From the NCBI RefSeq assembly GCF_012848475.1, contig NZ_CP051666.1, positions 2,073,501-2,137,500 on the forward strand: a DNA stretch of 64,000 bases, in the 5' to 3' direction. The notes beneath the pieces are model-generated. The model saw nothing but the letters and a program-made list of their open reading frames with translations. It made no database searches and was not told where the DNA came from. The DNA comes from Marinobacterium sp. LSUCC0821. GTDB taxonomy: Bacteria; Pseudomonadota; Gammaproteobacteria; Pseudomonadales; Balneatricaceae. This document shows, in pieces, positions 26,161-35,424 of this stretch; positions within the stretch are counted from its first letter, which is position 1, and each line of letters opens with the position of its first letter. A program made the translations under genes and the position numbers.

Positions 26161-27650
26161 TGGAAGCTATTAGTAACTTTTTAATTACATGGACCTCGAT
26201 TGATCTTCTAGCGCTAACAGCTCTTGGAACATTCTTGGGTATATATATCGGTGCGATTCCTGGTCTATCAGTAACGATGGCCGTCTCAATCCTGATCTCA
26301 TTTACCTTCTCTTGGGAGGTTTACAATGCACTAGCATTGATGGTGGGTGTCTTCATGGGTGGTGTTTACGGTGGTTCGCGTACAGCGATTCTGCTGAACA
26401 TCCCTGGTGCTCCATCGGCAATCGCGACAGCGCTTGATGGTTTCCCAATGGCGCAAAAGGGTGAGGCAGGACGTGCTATCGGTCTCTCTACAGTGATGTC
26501 TGTAGTGGGTGGTTTTGTTGGGATTATTATTCTTTCAATTGCTGCGCCTAATATCAGTGAATTCGCACTAACCTTCCAGCCGCGTGATTACATGATGCTC
26601 GGTATCATGGGTATCCTCTTGGTAGGTTCGCTTTCTGGTGAGAGTTTGACCAAGGGTATCTTTGCCGGTGCATTTGGTATGTTGATTGGTACAGTTGGTC
26701 TTGACCCGCTAACAGCAGAAGAGCGCTTTACATTTGGCGTTGTCGAGCTGTGGAACGGGATCAATCCAGTGGCTGTCATGATCGGTATGTTTGGTCTCTC
26801 TGAAGCGCTGATGCAGCTTCATCATCTTGATAAACAGGCCATTAAACAGAAGTTAGATAAGATCATCCCTAGCTGGGGCGATGTGAAAAAATATCTGCCA
26901 CTGAGTCTGCAAACTTCAACCATTGGTACCATTATCGGTGCACTTCCAGGTACGGGTGGTGATATCGCAGCCTTGATCTCTTACGACTACGCAAAACGCA
27001 CGACGAAAAAACCGGAGGTGTCATTTGGTCAGGGTGCTAAAGAGGGTTTGATTGCTCCAGAGTCGGCTAATAATGCAGCTGTAGGTGGCGCCTATATTCC
27101 AATGCTAACCCTTGGTATCCCAGGTGATGCTGTAACAGCGGTATTTATTGGTGCGTTGTTCATTCATGGTTTGAACCCTGGTCCGTTGCTTCTGATCGAA
27201 CGCCCAGAGATGTTCTGGATGACCGTAGGTAACCTGACTCTAGCTAATATCTTTGTTCTGATTTTTGGTCTGACGGGTATCAAAATCTTCTCTAAGATTG
27301 TTGAGTGTCCAAAAGGACTTCTCATCCCAATGATCTTTATGCTTTCGATTGTCGGTGCTTATGCTATTAACACCTCGATCGCGGATGTTTGGTGGATGAT
27401 CGCCTTTGGTGTGCTTGGATATTTCATGAAGCTTTATGGCTTCCAAGTAGGCCCAGTAATTTTGGGTGTCATCTTGGCTCGTCTAGTTGACGAGAACTGG
27501 CGCCGTGCGATTATTTCGGAGCGTGAATCGCTTCCAGATTTCTTTGCCAATCTGTTTGCAAGTCCGCTTTCGGTTGCTCTCTTCACGATAATCGTACTTG
27601 CGGTTGTGACTCAGACCCCGCTAATGAAGCTGATCAAACGTAAAGGCTAA
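26160..27650 (+). CDS. TTT transporter large permease (TctA family)
   Basis: A 496-residue membrane protein with the two TctA signatures: GAIPGLSVTMAVSIL near residue 31 with GGSRTAILLNIPGAPSAIATALDGFPMA following, and GALPGTGGDIAALISYDYAKRT near residue 260 with GLIAPESANNAAVGGAYIPML after. It should move the TctC-bound carboxylate across the inner membrane using an ion gradient. Confidence 0.93.
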   Translation: MEAISNFLITWTSIDLLALTALGTFLGIYIGAIPGLSVTMAVSILISFTFSWEVYNALALMVGVFMGGVYGGSRTAILLNIPGAPSAIATALDGFPMAQKGEAGRAIGLSTVMSVVGGFVGIIILSIAAPNISEFALTFQPRDYMMLGIMGILLVGSLSGESLTKGIFAGAFGMLIGTVGLDPLTAEERFTFGVVELWNGINPVAVMIGMFGLSEALMQLHHLDKQAIKQKLDKIIPSWGDVKKYLPLSLQTSTIGTIIGALPGTGGDIAALISYDYAKRTTKKPEVSFGQGAKEGLIAPESANNAAVGGAYIPMLTLGIPGDAVTAVFIGALFIHGLNPGPLLLIERPEMFWMTVGNLTLANIFVLIFGLTGIKIFSKIVECPKGLLIPMIFMLSIVGAYAINTSIADVWWMIAFGVLGYFMKLYGFQVGPVILGVILARLVDENWRRAIISERESLPDFFANLFASPLSVALFTIIVLAVVTQTPLMKLIKRKG

Positions 27651-27692
27651 TGTTTCATCTGACCACTCTTACTTGGGGTAGTGGTTATTTTT

Positions 27693-27716
27693 GAGAGGCT
27701 TAGGCCTCTCTTTTTT
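27693..27716 (+). terminator. Intrinsic terminator before AroE 3
   Basis: GAGAGGC-TTAG-GCCTCTC is followed by TTTTTT, a standard factor-independent terminator after tctA. A weaker hairpin, GACCACT...GTGGT, lies just upstream at 27661-27685. AroE 3 therefore may depend on read-through or on its own promoter. Confidence 0.85.
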
Positions 27717-27735
27717 GGTCGAAAGGAGACCGAAT

Positions 27736-28599
27736 ATGACGATTAAGATTGGATTGATTGGACATGCAATCAGTCAGTCACAGTCCCCTGCGCTGCATGA
27801 GATGCTGGGTGAGATCTATGGTTTTGACGTGAAGTATGATCTGATCGAGCCAGAGCATAATACGCTTGAGTGCTTTCAGGAGACCGTCGATCGAATGAGA
27901 TCAGAAGGGTACGTAGCAACCAATGTGACTTTTCCCTTTAAGCAGTTAGCAACGCATGTCGTTACGAATGGTGATCAGGCTGTTGAGATGGTGGGTTCTA
28001 CAAATACAATGCGTATTGGGCAAGAATCGATTGATGCCACCAACACTGACTTTAGTGGCTTTGTAAAAGGCTATCAGAGCCGCCGTGGTGATAGACCAGC
28101 CGGTGACGTGCTGATGCTAGGAGCCGGAGGTGTAGGGCGTGCAGTGGCTTTTGGTTTAACGAAGCTCAATGCAAAAAAAATCTACGTCTACGACCTTAGT
28201 GCTGCAGGAGCTGAATCGCTCGTTGAAGCATTAGTTGCTGTAGGTGCAGATGCAGAGGCGATTCTAGCGGATGAGATCCCAACGATTGCTAAGCAGGTTG
28301 ATGGTCTTGTGAACTGTACCCCTATAGGGCACCTTAAATCGCCAGGTAATCCATTAGATCCTTCGCTTTTCGGCGGACAGAAGTGGGCATTCGATGCCGT
28401 ATATGTGCCACTGGATACTGAGTTTCTGAAAGCTTCTCATGCTGCAGGCCTTGATTTGGTTTCAGGCTTTGATCTCTTTTTCTATCAAGGAATCGATGCA
28501 TTTCAGTTCTTTGTTAACAGTAAGGTCGATCCTAGTGAGGCGCGAACTCGGTTTGTTGAGAAGTTTAAAGTGAGCAGTGATCTTTTAGATCTAGCGTGA
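27736..28599 (+). CDS. Shikimate dehydrogenase family protein (AroE paralogue 3)
   Basis: A 287-residue AroE-like enzyme, the same length as paralogue 1 and clearly its close relative. Substrate loop ISQSQSP (12-18), Lys69 in NVTFPFK, Asp105 in NTDFSGF and GAGGVG (129-134) are all in register with paralogue 1. I placed the start at the ATG with AAAGGAG upstream rather than an in-frame start 45 bases earlier inside the terminator. It follows the TTT transporter and precedes QuiC, so oxidation of imported shikimate or quinate to the 3-dehydro compound is the simplest role. Both flanks carry terminators. Confidence 0.88.
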   Translation: MTIKIGLIGHAISQSQSPALHEMLGEIYGFDVKYDLIEPEHNTLECFQETVDRMRSEGYVATNVTFPFKQLATHVVTNGDQAVEMVGSTNTMRIGQESIDATNTDFSGFVKGYQSRRGDRPAGDVLMLGAGGVGRAVAFGLTKLNAKKIYVYDLSAAGAESLVEALVAVGADAEAILADEIPTIAKQVDGLVNCTPIGHLKSPGNPLDPSLFGGQKWAFDAVYVPLDTEFLKASHAAGLDLVSGFDLFFYQGIDAFQFFVNSKVDPSEARTRFVEKFKVSSDLLDLA

Positions 28600-28605
28600 A
28601 ATTAG

Positions 28606-28632
28606 AGAAGAGGCGAATGCCTCTTCTTTTTT
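28606..28632 (+). terminator. Intrinsic terminator after AroE 3
   Basis: AGAAGAGGC-GAAT-GCCTCTTCT is followed by TTTTT. It separates AroE 3 from quiC, which has its own AT-rich promoter region (28633-28735). Confidence 0.85.
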
Positions 28633-28735
28633 GATTGATGAAATTTAAGTAATACAAAACTAATTAAATAGTATTTAGTGTTTTTTGTAGATCTTGCTAA
28701 AATGCCATCAGTTAAACCCAACTGGAGGGAACATC

Positions 28736-30589
28736 ATGAAAACAGCAATCGCAACGGTAACACTCTCGGGCAGCTTGCCTAAGAAGTTAGAAGCAGCCGC
28801 AGATGCCGGTTTTGATGCTGTAGAGCTGTTTGATAATGATTTGATTCAGTTTTCGGGAACGCCGCGAGATGTTAAAGAGATTGCGGATGACCTAGGTCTT
28901 AAGATTTTAGCGCTTCAGCCTTTCCGTGACCTGGAGGGGATGCCAGAAGAGCTTAAACGTCAGAAGTTTTACCACATGCAGCGCCGTTTTGAGATGATGC
29001 ATGAGTTAGGTACCGAACGTATCCTTTGTTGTTCTAACGTTTCCCCTTACGCAGTTGCTGATAAAGAGCGTTGTGCTGCGGACCTTTATGAAGCTGCAGA
29101 ACTGGCGCATAAAGAGGGCTTCATTATGGGTTATGAAGCGCTATCTTGGGGACGTTACGTGGCTGATTATGAGGATGCTTGGGATCTTGTTAAACGTGCT
29201 AACCATCCTGCGCTTGGTATCAACCTAGACACGTTCCACATGTTCTCACGTGGCAATACACTCGATTGTCTTCGAGATGAGATAACCGTTGATAAGATCG
29301 CGTTAGTGCAGGTTGCAGATGCGCCAATTATTCCAACATCCGATCTAATGCACTGGAGCCGTCACTACCGCTGTTTCCCAGGGCAGGGTGATATGCCGGT
29401 TGCTGAGTTTATGAAGGTTCTGTGTGATAAGAACTTTGATGACTACATTTCTCATGAGATCTTCAATGATGAGTTCCGCTCTTCGTCTGCTGAACAGCGT
29501 GCCGTTGACGGTATGCGTTCACTTATTTGGTTAGATAAGACCTGCAAAGATGTAAAACCTACTGCAGATATCACTGATATTGAATTTGTAGAGTTTGCGA
29601 TTGAGGGTGAGCAGGGTGAGGCGCTAGTTGAAACGCTCAACTCACTTGGATTCAATGAGACTCATAAACACGTTTCGAAAAATGTCAGCCTGATGCAGAT
29701 GGGTGACATTAACCTTGTATTAAACCGCGAACCGACAAGTCAGGCGCACCAGCACTACCAGGTTCATGGTGCATCGGTATGTGCATTCGCTTTGACCACT
29801 TCAAGTGTGAAAGAGTCCCTCAGCCAGGCTGATGAGTACCGAATCAAGCGCTTTAAAAATGCTACGGGTCCTGGCGAGCTAAATATTCCTGCGTTGCGAG
29901 GCGTAGGGGATGGTTTGGTCTACCTTGTTGAACGTCATAAGAAGTTTCGTTTCTATGATGTCGACTTTGATGCAATTGAAGGCGCGCAGCCTGGTGATGC
30001 AGGACTTATCCGTATCGACCACATGGCGCAGTCAGTGGCTAATACAGACTTCCTGTCGGCCTCTTTCTTCTATAAATCGGTATTTAACTTTGATATTGCA
30101 CCGGTGCAGGATCTTCCAGATATCTACGGATTGGTGACCAGTCGAGTGGCTTCTAGCCAAAATGGCCGAGTGAAGATTCCGCTTAATATGACAGAGGCTA
30201 AACAGGCGTCACCAGAGCGCTTCATTCAGCGTACCCATGGAGCAGGTGTTCAGCAGATCGCATTTGAGTGTGAAGACATCATCAAAGCGGCCGCTAAGCT
30301 GAGTCAGGATAAGGTTCTGCCAATTCCTGATAACTACTACCGTGAGATTGAAGGTAAGTTCCAGATTGAGCCGCAGCTTCTCGAGAAGATGAAATCACTT
30401 AACGTGCTCTATGATCGCAATGAAGATGGTGAGTTCTTCCACTTCTATACGCGCGAAGTACAGGGTGCATTCTTCGAGGTTGTGCAGCGTGTGGGGAACT
30501 ATGCAGGTTTTGGTGAACCGAATGCCCACGTCCGTTTTGCTGCGCAGGCTGCGATTCGTGAGATGGAAGCAACGCTAGCGCTTAACTAA
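28736..30589 (+). CDS. quiC: 3-dehydroshikimate dehydratase fused to an HPPD-like domain (QuiC type)
   Basis: A 617-residue two-domain enzyme. Residues 1 to about 285 form a xylose-isomerase-like barrel with metal ligands expected in MGYEALSW, INLDTFHMFS, VQVADAP and SHEIFNDEF; this converts 3-dehydroshikimate to protocatechuate. From about 290 to the end is a pair of vicinal-oxygen-chelate modules like 4-hydroxyphenylpyruvate dioxygenase, with His in IDHMAQSV and Glu in FFEVVQR. The second HPPD histidine position reads GVQQIAF, so the full metal triad seems absent and HPPD activity is doubtful. The fusion itself is known from Pseudomonas QuiC. The ATG at 28736 has GGAGGG upstream. It is the key link from shikimate/quinate to aromatic catabolism; no protocatechuate ring-cleavage genes are in this window. 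Confidence 0.92.
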   Translation: MKTAIATVTLSGSLPKKLEAAADAGFDAVELFDNDLIQFSGTPRDVKEIADDLGLKILALQPFRDLEGMPEELKRQKFYHMQRRFEMMHELGTERILCCSNVSPYAVADKERCAADLYEAAELAHKEGFIMGYEALSWGRYVADYEDAWDLVKRANHPALGINLDTFHMFSRGNTLDCLRDEITVDKIALVQVADAPIIPTSDLMHWSRHYRCFPGQGDMPVAEFMKVLCDKNFDDYISHEIFNDEFRSSSAEQRAVDGMRSLIWLDKTCKDVKPTADITDIEFVEFAIEGEQGEALVETLNSLGFNETHKHVSKNVSLMQMGDINLVLNREPTSQAHQHYQVHGASVCAFALTTSSVKESLSQADEYRIKRFKNATGPGELNIPALRGVGDGLVYLVERHKKFRFYDVDFDAIEGAQPGDAGLIRIDHMAQSVANTDFLSASFFYKSVFNFDIAPVQDLPDIYGLVTSRVASSQNGRVKIPLNMTEAKQASPERFIQRTHGAGVQQIAFECEDIIKAAAKLSQDKVLPIPDNYYREIEGKFQIEPQLLEKMKSLNVLYDRNEDGEFFHFYTREVQGAFFEVVQRVGNYAGFGEPNAHVRFAAQAAIREMEATLALN

Positions 30590-30599
30590 GCGTTAGCGA

Positions 30600-31790
30600 T
30601 TAACCTGCCGCTTTAAGGAAGGCTTGGTTATCCAAGCCGAAGTTTGAGTAGATTGGAAGGAGTGCACCGCCTTTGGCGCGCGCTTCAAATCCTAAATGAC
30701 CGGCAAGGATGCTTGGTTTCTCCAAACCTTCCCAGTTAGTTTCGCTGGTCGCAGCGTTAACTGCTGAAACTAGATAGTTAGTCGCCACCTTAGGTATGCG
30801 ACCATCAATGATGATGCCATCCGGATCTAATAGCGCTGTGCCAGCTGCAACAGCGTCGGCAATGTATTTTGCAGCGCTATCTGCCCAGGCTGTGAAATGA
30901 TTCCACGCCTCTTCACCCATCGATGCCGATAGGTTGGCAAAGTTAGCGCTTAGATTGTGCTCTTTCAGCGTTTTATCAAGCTGATGGAGTGAAGCTTTGT
31001 GGATCAACTGCTTACGATTCACCGTTGGAAGTGAACCAATCGCCCCTGCGTTTGAGTGGCTGCCATTCCAAATCTGACCGTTCATCACTACGCCGCCACC
31101 AATAAATGTGCCGACATATATGTAGATGATGTTTGACCACGCTTGTGGGTTGCCGAAGGTGATTTCCGCAAGGCAGGCTGCGGTTGCATCGTTGATGAGA
31201 CTGACATCAAAACGTGTGCGTTTACGAACTTCGTGAAGGATATCGACCTTTGCCCAGTCGCGCAGTGCATTGCGTGCTTCAACTAGCTCGTCACTCCAGC
31301 CATCTAAAGCAAATGGCGCTGCAACACCGATTCCTGTGCATCGCTCAAGCTGAAGCGGACTGAGTGTATCTGTAAGCTTGAAGATGCTCTCTTGGATCTT
31401 GGTAAACACTTCGTTGGGAGTTGGGAAATCATACTCGTGAGTGAATTGAGTACGTACTTGCCCCGTGAAGTCCATAAAGAGGATATCGGTTGATGCACGA
31501 CCGATCTTGATACCAATACTGTAAGCACCATCAGGATTGAGGCTGTATGGCGTTGAGGGTTGACCCACGCCACCACGACGTTTTGTTCCCGCGATTAGAA
31601 GATCCTGAGCGCAGAGTCGGTTGATGATTGATGCTGCAGTCTGTGGTGTTAGATTGGTCGCCTTAGCTATCTCGGCTTTGGTCAACGCACCATTCTCCCG
31701 AATTAACGAGAGAATGACCCGCTCGTTGTACTGGCGAACCCCAACTTGGTTGGAGCCAGATACTTGCTGAGTGACTGAGCTAAGACGCAT
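30600..31790 (-). CDS. ROK family transcriptional regulator
   Basis: A 396-residue NagC/XylR-type protein. The N-terminal winged helix (VILSLIRENGALTKAEIAK ... TAASIINRL, about residues 26-60) is followed by a sugar-kinase-like ROK domain with GIGVAAPF and the GTFIGGGVVMNG block. The usual zinc cluster with CxCGxxGC is not visible, so the kinase-like domain may be degenerate in metal binding. It lies 14 bp downstream of the ABC ATPase gene and diverges from the binding protein and permease genes, which it probably regulates in response to a sugar-like ligand. Confidence 0.87.
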   Translation of the reverse strand: MRLSSVTQQVSGSNQVGVRQYNERVILSLIRENGALTKAEIAKATNLTPQTAASIINRLCAQDLLIAGTKRRGGVGQPSTPYSLNPDGAYSIGIKIGRASTDILFMDFTGQVRTQFTHEYDFPTPNEVFTKIQESIFKLTDTLSPLQLERCTGIGVAAPFALDGWSDELVEARNALRDWAKVDILHEVRKRTRFDVSLINDATAACLAEITFGNPQAWSNIIYIYVGTFIGGGVVMNGQIWNGSHSNAGAIGSLPTVNRKQLIHKASLHQLDKTLKEHNLSANFANLSASMGEEAWNHFTAWADSAAKYIADAVAAGTALLDPDGIIIDGRIPKVATNYLVSAVNAATSETNWEGLEKPSILAGHLGFEARAKGGALLPIYSNFGLDNQAFLKAAG

Positions 31791-31804
31791 ATCTTCTAAT
31801 ATCC

Positions 31805-32581
31805 TTAGATGTAGCTCGCGTTTTCGTGCACGCCCTGGTCTGCTGCACCCGTGATCAATGAAACGATTTCGTTACCATTGGTCTCTTTAGCAACACGTGT
31901 ACCCACGATGCGACCTTGACGGAATACCACAATACGATCGACAAGGTTAAATACCTGGCGAAGGTTGTGGCTGATAAGAATCATCGGAATGCCCTGTTCT
32001 TTCAGGCCGCGAATGATGTTCTCTACGCGTGTAGTCTCTTGAATACCGAGTGCAGCTGTTGGCTCATCCATGATGATAAGCTTTTCGCCCCAAGCTGCTG
32101 CACGGCTTATCGCAACACACTGGCGCTGACCGCCTGACATGCCACGAAGTGACTGAGAGAGGTCTGGAATTTTTACGCCAGTCTTCTCAAGCATCGCTTC
32201 AGACTCGCGACGCATCGCCTTTTTGTCTAGCCAGCTCAGTGGACCCAAGTTGAATTTGGTTTTCTCACGGCCTAGGAAGATGTTTGCTGGTACATCAAGT
32301 TCATCTGCAAGTGCTAGGTTCTGGTAAACAGTTTCAATACCTGCGTCACGTGCTTCTAATGGCGAAGCAAAGTCGATCTCTTCACCGTAAAACTTGATAG
32401 AGCCTGCAGTGCGCTGTTCAACACCAGTTAGGTTACGAACGAAGGTTGACTTACCTGCACCGTTGTCGCCAACGATTGCTACGTGCTCACCTGGAGCTAG
32501 GTCGAAATCCGCATCATTTAGAGCGTGTACACCGCCGTAATGCTTAGTTAAACCGCGAATTTCTAGTACTGGATGAGACAT
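31805..32581 (-). CDS. Sugar-type ABC transporter ATP-binding protein (single domain)
   Basis: A 258-residue ATPase with Walker A GDNGAGKST near residue 38, signature SGGQRQ, Walker B LIIMDEPTAALG and the switch histidine in ISHNL. Ribose-family transporters usually have a duplicated ATPase of about 500 residues; this single-domain form is like FrcA or XylG-short types. It pairs with the divergent receptor and permease genes. Confidence 0.92.
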   Translation of the reverse strand: MSHPVLEIRGLTKHYGGVHALNDADFDLAPGEHVAIVGDNGAGKSTFVRNLTGVEQRTAGSIKFYGEEIDFASPLEARDAGIETVYQNLALADELDVPANIFLGREKTKFNLGPLSWLDKKAMRRESEAMLEKTGVKIPDLSQSLRGMSGGQRQCVAISRAAAWGEKLIIMDEPTAALGIQETTRVENIIRGLKEQGIPMILISHNLRQVFNLVDRIVVFRQGRIVGTRVAKETNGNEIVSLITGAADQGVHENASYI

Positions 32582-32651
32582 AACATCTCCTAAGATTAGA
32601 GGTTAATAATTGTTCGAATGAAGGCAAATGTAACGGCAAATAATTTTTAAA

Positions 32652-32672
32652 TCAATTGAATTTAATAATTGA
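32652..32672. promoter_or_regulatory. Inverted repeat in the divergent ABC promoter region
   Basis: TCAATT and AATTGA arms with a 9-base AT-rich spacer sit in the 178-bp gap between the divergent ATPase and receptor genes. AT-rich spaced palindromes are usual for ROK regulators, so this is a candidate operator; the base composition makes chance matches likely. Confidence 0.4.
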
Positions 32673-32759
32673 CACGAAATTAAGTTTCAGGAATTATTCA
32701 CCTCAGGCAACGACTCGGTCGCCGAAAACAAGAACAACCAAAATTTTGGAGATCTACCC

Positions 32760-33689
32760 ATGAAATTGAAAAAAATGCTTGGTGTAATGGTTGCGGGTGC
32801 AATGCTTTCTGGCGCTGCATACGCGGACTCAATCGGTTACATCACTAAATCTGCTACCAACGCTGGTTGGATGATGATCAACCAGGGCGCAGCTGATGCT
32901 GCTAAAGACGCTGGTGTTGATCTAGTGACTGTTGGTCCTGCTTTCCAGGGCGACCTTTCTAGCCAGCTAGAAGTTTTTGAAAACCTTGTTGCACAGGGTG
33001 TTAAAGCGATCGGTATCGCACCAGTTGACTCTTCTGGTGTAGCTCCAGCAGTTAAAGATGCAATGGGCGCAGGTATCCCTGTAGTTGCAATCGATACTGG
33101 TGTATCTGGTGCTGACGTTACTTCATTCGTTGCTACTGACAACTACGCAGTTGCTAAAGTACAGGGTGCTGTTGCAGCTACTCTAATCAACGATGGCGAC
33201 GCTATCATCTACGTTACTGGTAACCAGGCACAGTCTACTGGTCAGGAACGTCGTAACGGCTTCATCGAAGCATTCAAAACTGCACGCCCTAACTCTGAAA
33301 TCCTAGAAGTACCAACTGAGTGGAACTCTCAGCAGGCTCAGGAAGGCGTAGAAGCTATCCTTAACTCACGTAGCGACATCAAAATGGTTGCTAACGCATG
33401 GGACGGCGGCACCATGGGTGCTAAAGCTGCAATGGAAAACCTAGGTCTTTCAGCTGGTGATATCAAACTAGTTGGTTTTGACGGTGCAACTGACGCTATC
33501 GAAGCTATGGACAAAGGTTGGGTACACGCTGATACAGCACAGATGCTTTACCAGATGGGTTACCAGGGTATCAAAGCAGCTGCTGCAGCAGCACAGGGTA
33601 AAGCAGTATCTCCACGTATCGATACTGGCTTCTTCCTAGTAACACCATCTACTTCTGGTGCTTACAAAAACCTAGTTGGTATCAAGTAA
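32760..33689 (+). CDS. Sugar-type ABC transporter substrate-binding protein
   Basis: A 309-residue periplasmic receptor of the ribose-binding (Peripla_BP_4) class, with a signal peptide cleaved after AYA near residue 22. Landmarks are ITKSATNAGW, IAPVDSSGVAPAV, VATDNYAVAKVQG, GNQAQSTGQERRNGF and LVGFDGATDAIEAM. Ligands of this class are pentoses, hexoses or inositols. It is strongly codon-biased and has its own promoter region. The ligand is not identifiable, though the QuiC neighbour leaves a cyclitol or quinate-like compound open. Confidence 0.9.
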   Translation: MKLKKMLGVMVAGAMLSGAAYADSIGYITKSATNAGWMMINQGAADAAKDAGVDLVTVGPAFQGDLSSQLEVFENLVAQGVKAIGIAPVDSSGVAPAVKDAMGAGIPVVAIDTGVSGADVTSFVATDNYAVAKVQGAVAATLINDGDAIIYVTGNQAQSTGQERRNGFIEAFKTARPNSEILEVPTEWNSQQAQEGVEAILNSRSDIKMVANAWDGGTMGAKAAMENLGLSAGDIKLVGFDGATDAIEAMDKGWVHADTAQMLYQMGYQGIKAAAAAAQGKAVSPRIDTGFFLVTPSTSGAYKNLVGIK

Positions 33690-33772
33690 TAACTTGATCC
33701 GATGATCTACGAATGGATCGGGTGTTACCCGGTCCATTTTTCTTTAAAGCTAATTAAATATGGTTCTTACAC

Positions 33773-35305
33773 ATGTCCTCTAGCAGCCTTCAAGACAAAG
33801 CGATCGGGTTAACAGTCTCGTTCTTTCGCAAGGAGTGGTCTGGTGCTCTTTTGGCGATCGTGATTCTAGCAATTGCAATCGAGATGGTGACTGACGGTAA
33901 ACCGTTCTTCCACCCAACAAACTTGATGACGATCCTCAACAACTCAGCCGCGATTGGTGTCGTTGCTGGTGGCATGACACTCGTAATTCTCGCAGCAGGT
34001 ATCGACCTGTCTGTCGGATCCGTTATGGGATTAATTGCAGCATTAACGGGCTACATTTGTAGCTACTGGGGTTTCCCAGCCTGGGCCGCAATTCTATCGG
34101 GTCTAGCAATGGGTGCAGCGGTAGGGATTATTCACGGAACACTGGTCGCTTACGTAGGCATGCCTGCCTTTATCGTAACTTTGGCTGGTCTTTCTGTTTG
34201 GCGTGGTGCTGCTCACTTATCTACAGGTGCCAAAGCGACGCCTAAACTACCTGAAACTTTTGATCTCTTTGGTCGTTACAACCCTTTTGCTGGGATTCGT
34301 GATGACTACAAAGCGGGCGAGCTTTCTGGATTTATGGAGTCAGTAGGTTCTTTTATTGATGCTCATTGGATGGATTTCTTCCGTACTTTCCAAATGAGTA
34401 TGCTGATCTTCATTGTCTTCTTTATTCTGTTGGCGATGGTCGTATCTAATATGCGTCTAGGTCGCTACATCTATGCTATCGGCAGTAACGAGCAAGGCTC
34501 TCGTCAGGCTGGTATCAATACGAAAATGTACACGCTTTACACCTATGTAATCTGTTCGCTTGGTGCGGCGCTTGGAGCAATGCTGTTCTTAGGTCGTGCG
34601 CCTTACGCTAAATCTGACTACGGTCAGATGTGGGAGCTTGATGCGATTGCAGCGGTAGTTATCGGTGGTACCTCGCTATTTGGCGGCCGTGGCACAATCA
34701 TCGGCACATTTATGGGTGTTATCCTGCTTAAACTGATTAACAACGGATTGACGCTAGCTCAGTTAGCGACTTTCTGGCAGATGGTTGTACTAGGTCTAAT
34801 CATTCTTGTTGCTGTTGGTTTGGATATTGTTCGTCAATCTAAATCGGCTCTACGTGTTCAGCGAATGATGGGTGTGGTTGCAATTGTTTTAGCTCTGTTT
34901 GCAACACTGACGCCGGGTTCTAAAGTGATTAGCTCTGCTGTTACTCTTCACGAGCACAACAGCATGGTTGCTCTACAGGCGGCAGGTACTGACCTTGCAG
35001 CTAACCAGACTGCACGTCTTCTAGCAGAGCCAGTAGTGGCTGAGCACGCTGCGACTGTTGCAGCTAACTGGCAGCCAGCATTGCTTCTATTAGTACTTGT
35101 TGTTGCTGCACTACTAGTTTCTATCACTCTTAAACGTACTTTCGCTCTGGGTGCTGCTGCGCTTTATGCAGCGGGTGCTGTAGCGGTTGTTTCCATGGGA
35201 ATGGCAGCGGTAGCGCCACTGCTTATCCTAGGTGCGGTCGTGTTGGCAGGTCTAACAACTGTGCCTTACATGTTCGATCGTGCACGTGCATTGAGTGAGT
35301 TTTAA
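33773..35305 (+). CDS. Sugar-type ABC transporter permease with extended C terminus
   Basis: A 510-residue membrane protein of the BPD_transp_2 (RbsC/FrcC) family. The core shows GGMTLVILAAGIDLSVGSVMG near residue 63, AFIVTLAGLSVWRG, GSNEQGSRQAGIN and the loop AAVVIGGTSLFGGRGTIIGT. The core ends near residue 355; family members are usually 310-400 residues. The extra 150 residues hold three or four further hydrophobic segments around an Ala- and Glu-rich loop (NSMVALQAAGTDLAANQ ... VVAEHAATVAANWQ). The role of the extension is unknown. The gene follows the receptor after an 83-bp gap. Confidence 0.88.
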   Translation: MSSSSLQDKAIGLTVSFFRKEWSGALLAIVILAIAIEMVTDGKPFFHPTNLMTILNNSAAIGVVAGGMTLVILAAGIDLSVGSVMGLIAALTGYICSYWGFPAWAAILSGLAMGAAVGIIHGTLVAYVGMPAFIVTLAGLSVWRGAAHLSTGAKATPKLPETFDLFGRYNPFAGIRDDYKAGELSGFMESVGSFIDAHWMDFFRTFQMSMLIFIVFFILLAMVVSNMRLGRYIYAIGSNEQGSRQAGINTKMYTLYTYVICSLGAALGAMLFLGRAPYAKSDYGQMWELDAIAAVVIGGTSLFGGRGTIIGTFMGVILLKLINNGLTLAQLATFWQMVVLGLIILVAVGLDIVRQSKSALRVQRMMGVVAIVLALFATLTPGSKVISSAVTLHEHNSMVALQAAGTDLAANQTARLLAEPVVAEHAATVAANWQPALLLLVLVVAALLVSITLKRTFALGAAALYAAGAVAVVSMGMAAVAPLLILGAVVLAGLTTVPYMFDRARALSEF

Positions 35306-35323
35306 TTTTTCTAGGCCATTCCT

Positions 35324-35349
35324 AGCCGGGCTTGTCCCGGCTTTTTTTT
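35324..35349 (+). terminator. Intrinsic terminator after the ABC permease gene
   Basis: AGCCGGG-CTTGT-CCCGGCT is followed by seven Ts. It ends the receptor-permease transcript. Confidence 0.9.
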
Positions 35350-35424
35350 GCCCGAAATAAACTCAGTAAAGCTTAGCTTCACGGAATCCCGTATACTGCG
35401 CCCATCTTACAAGGCGAAATTCTT

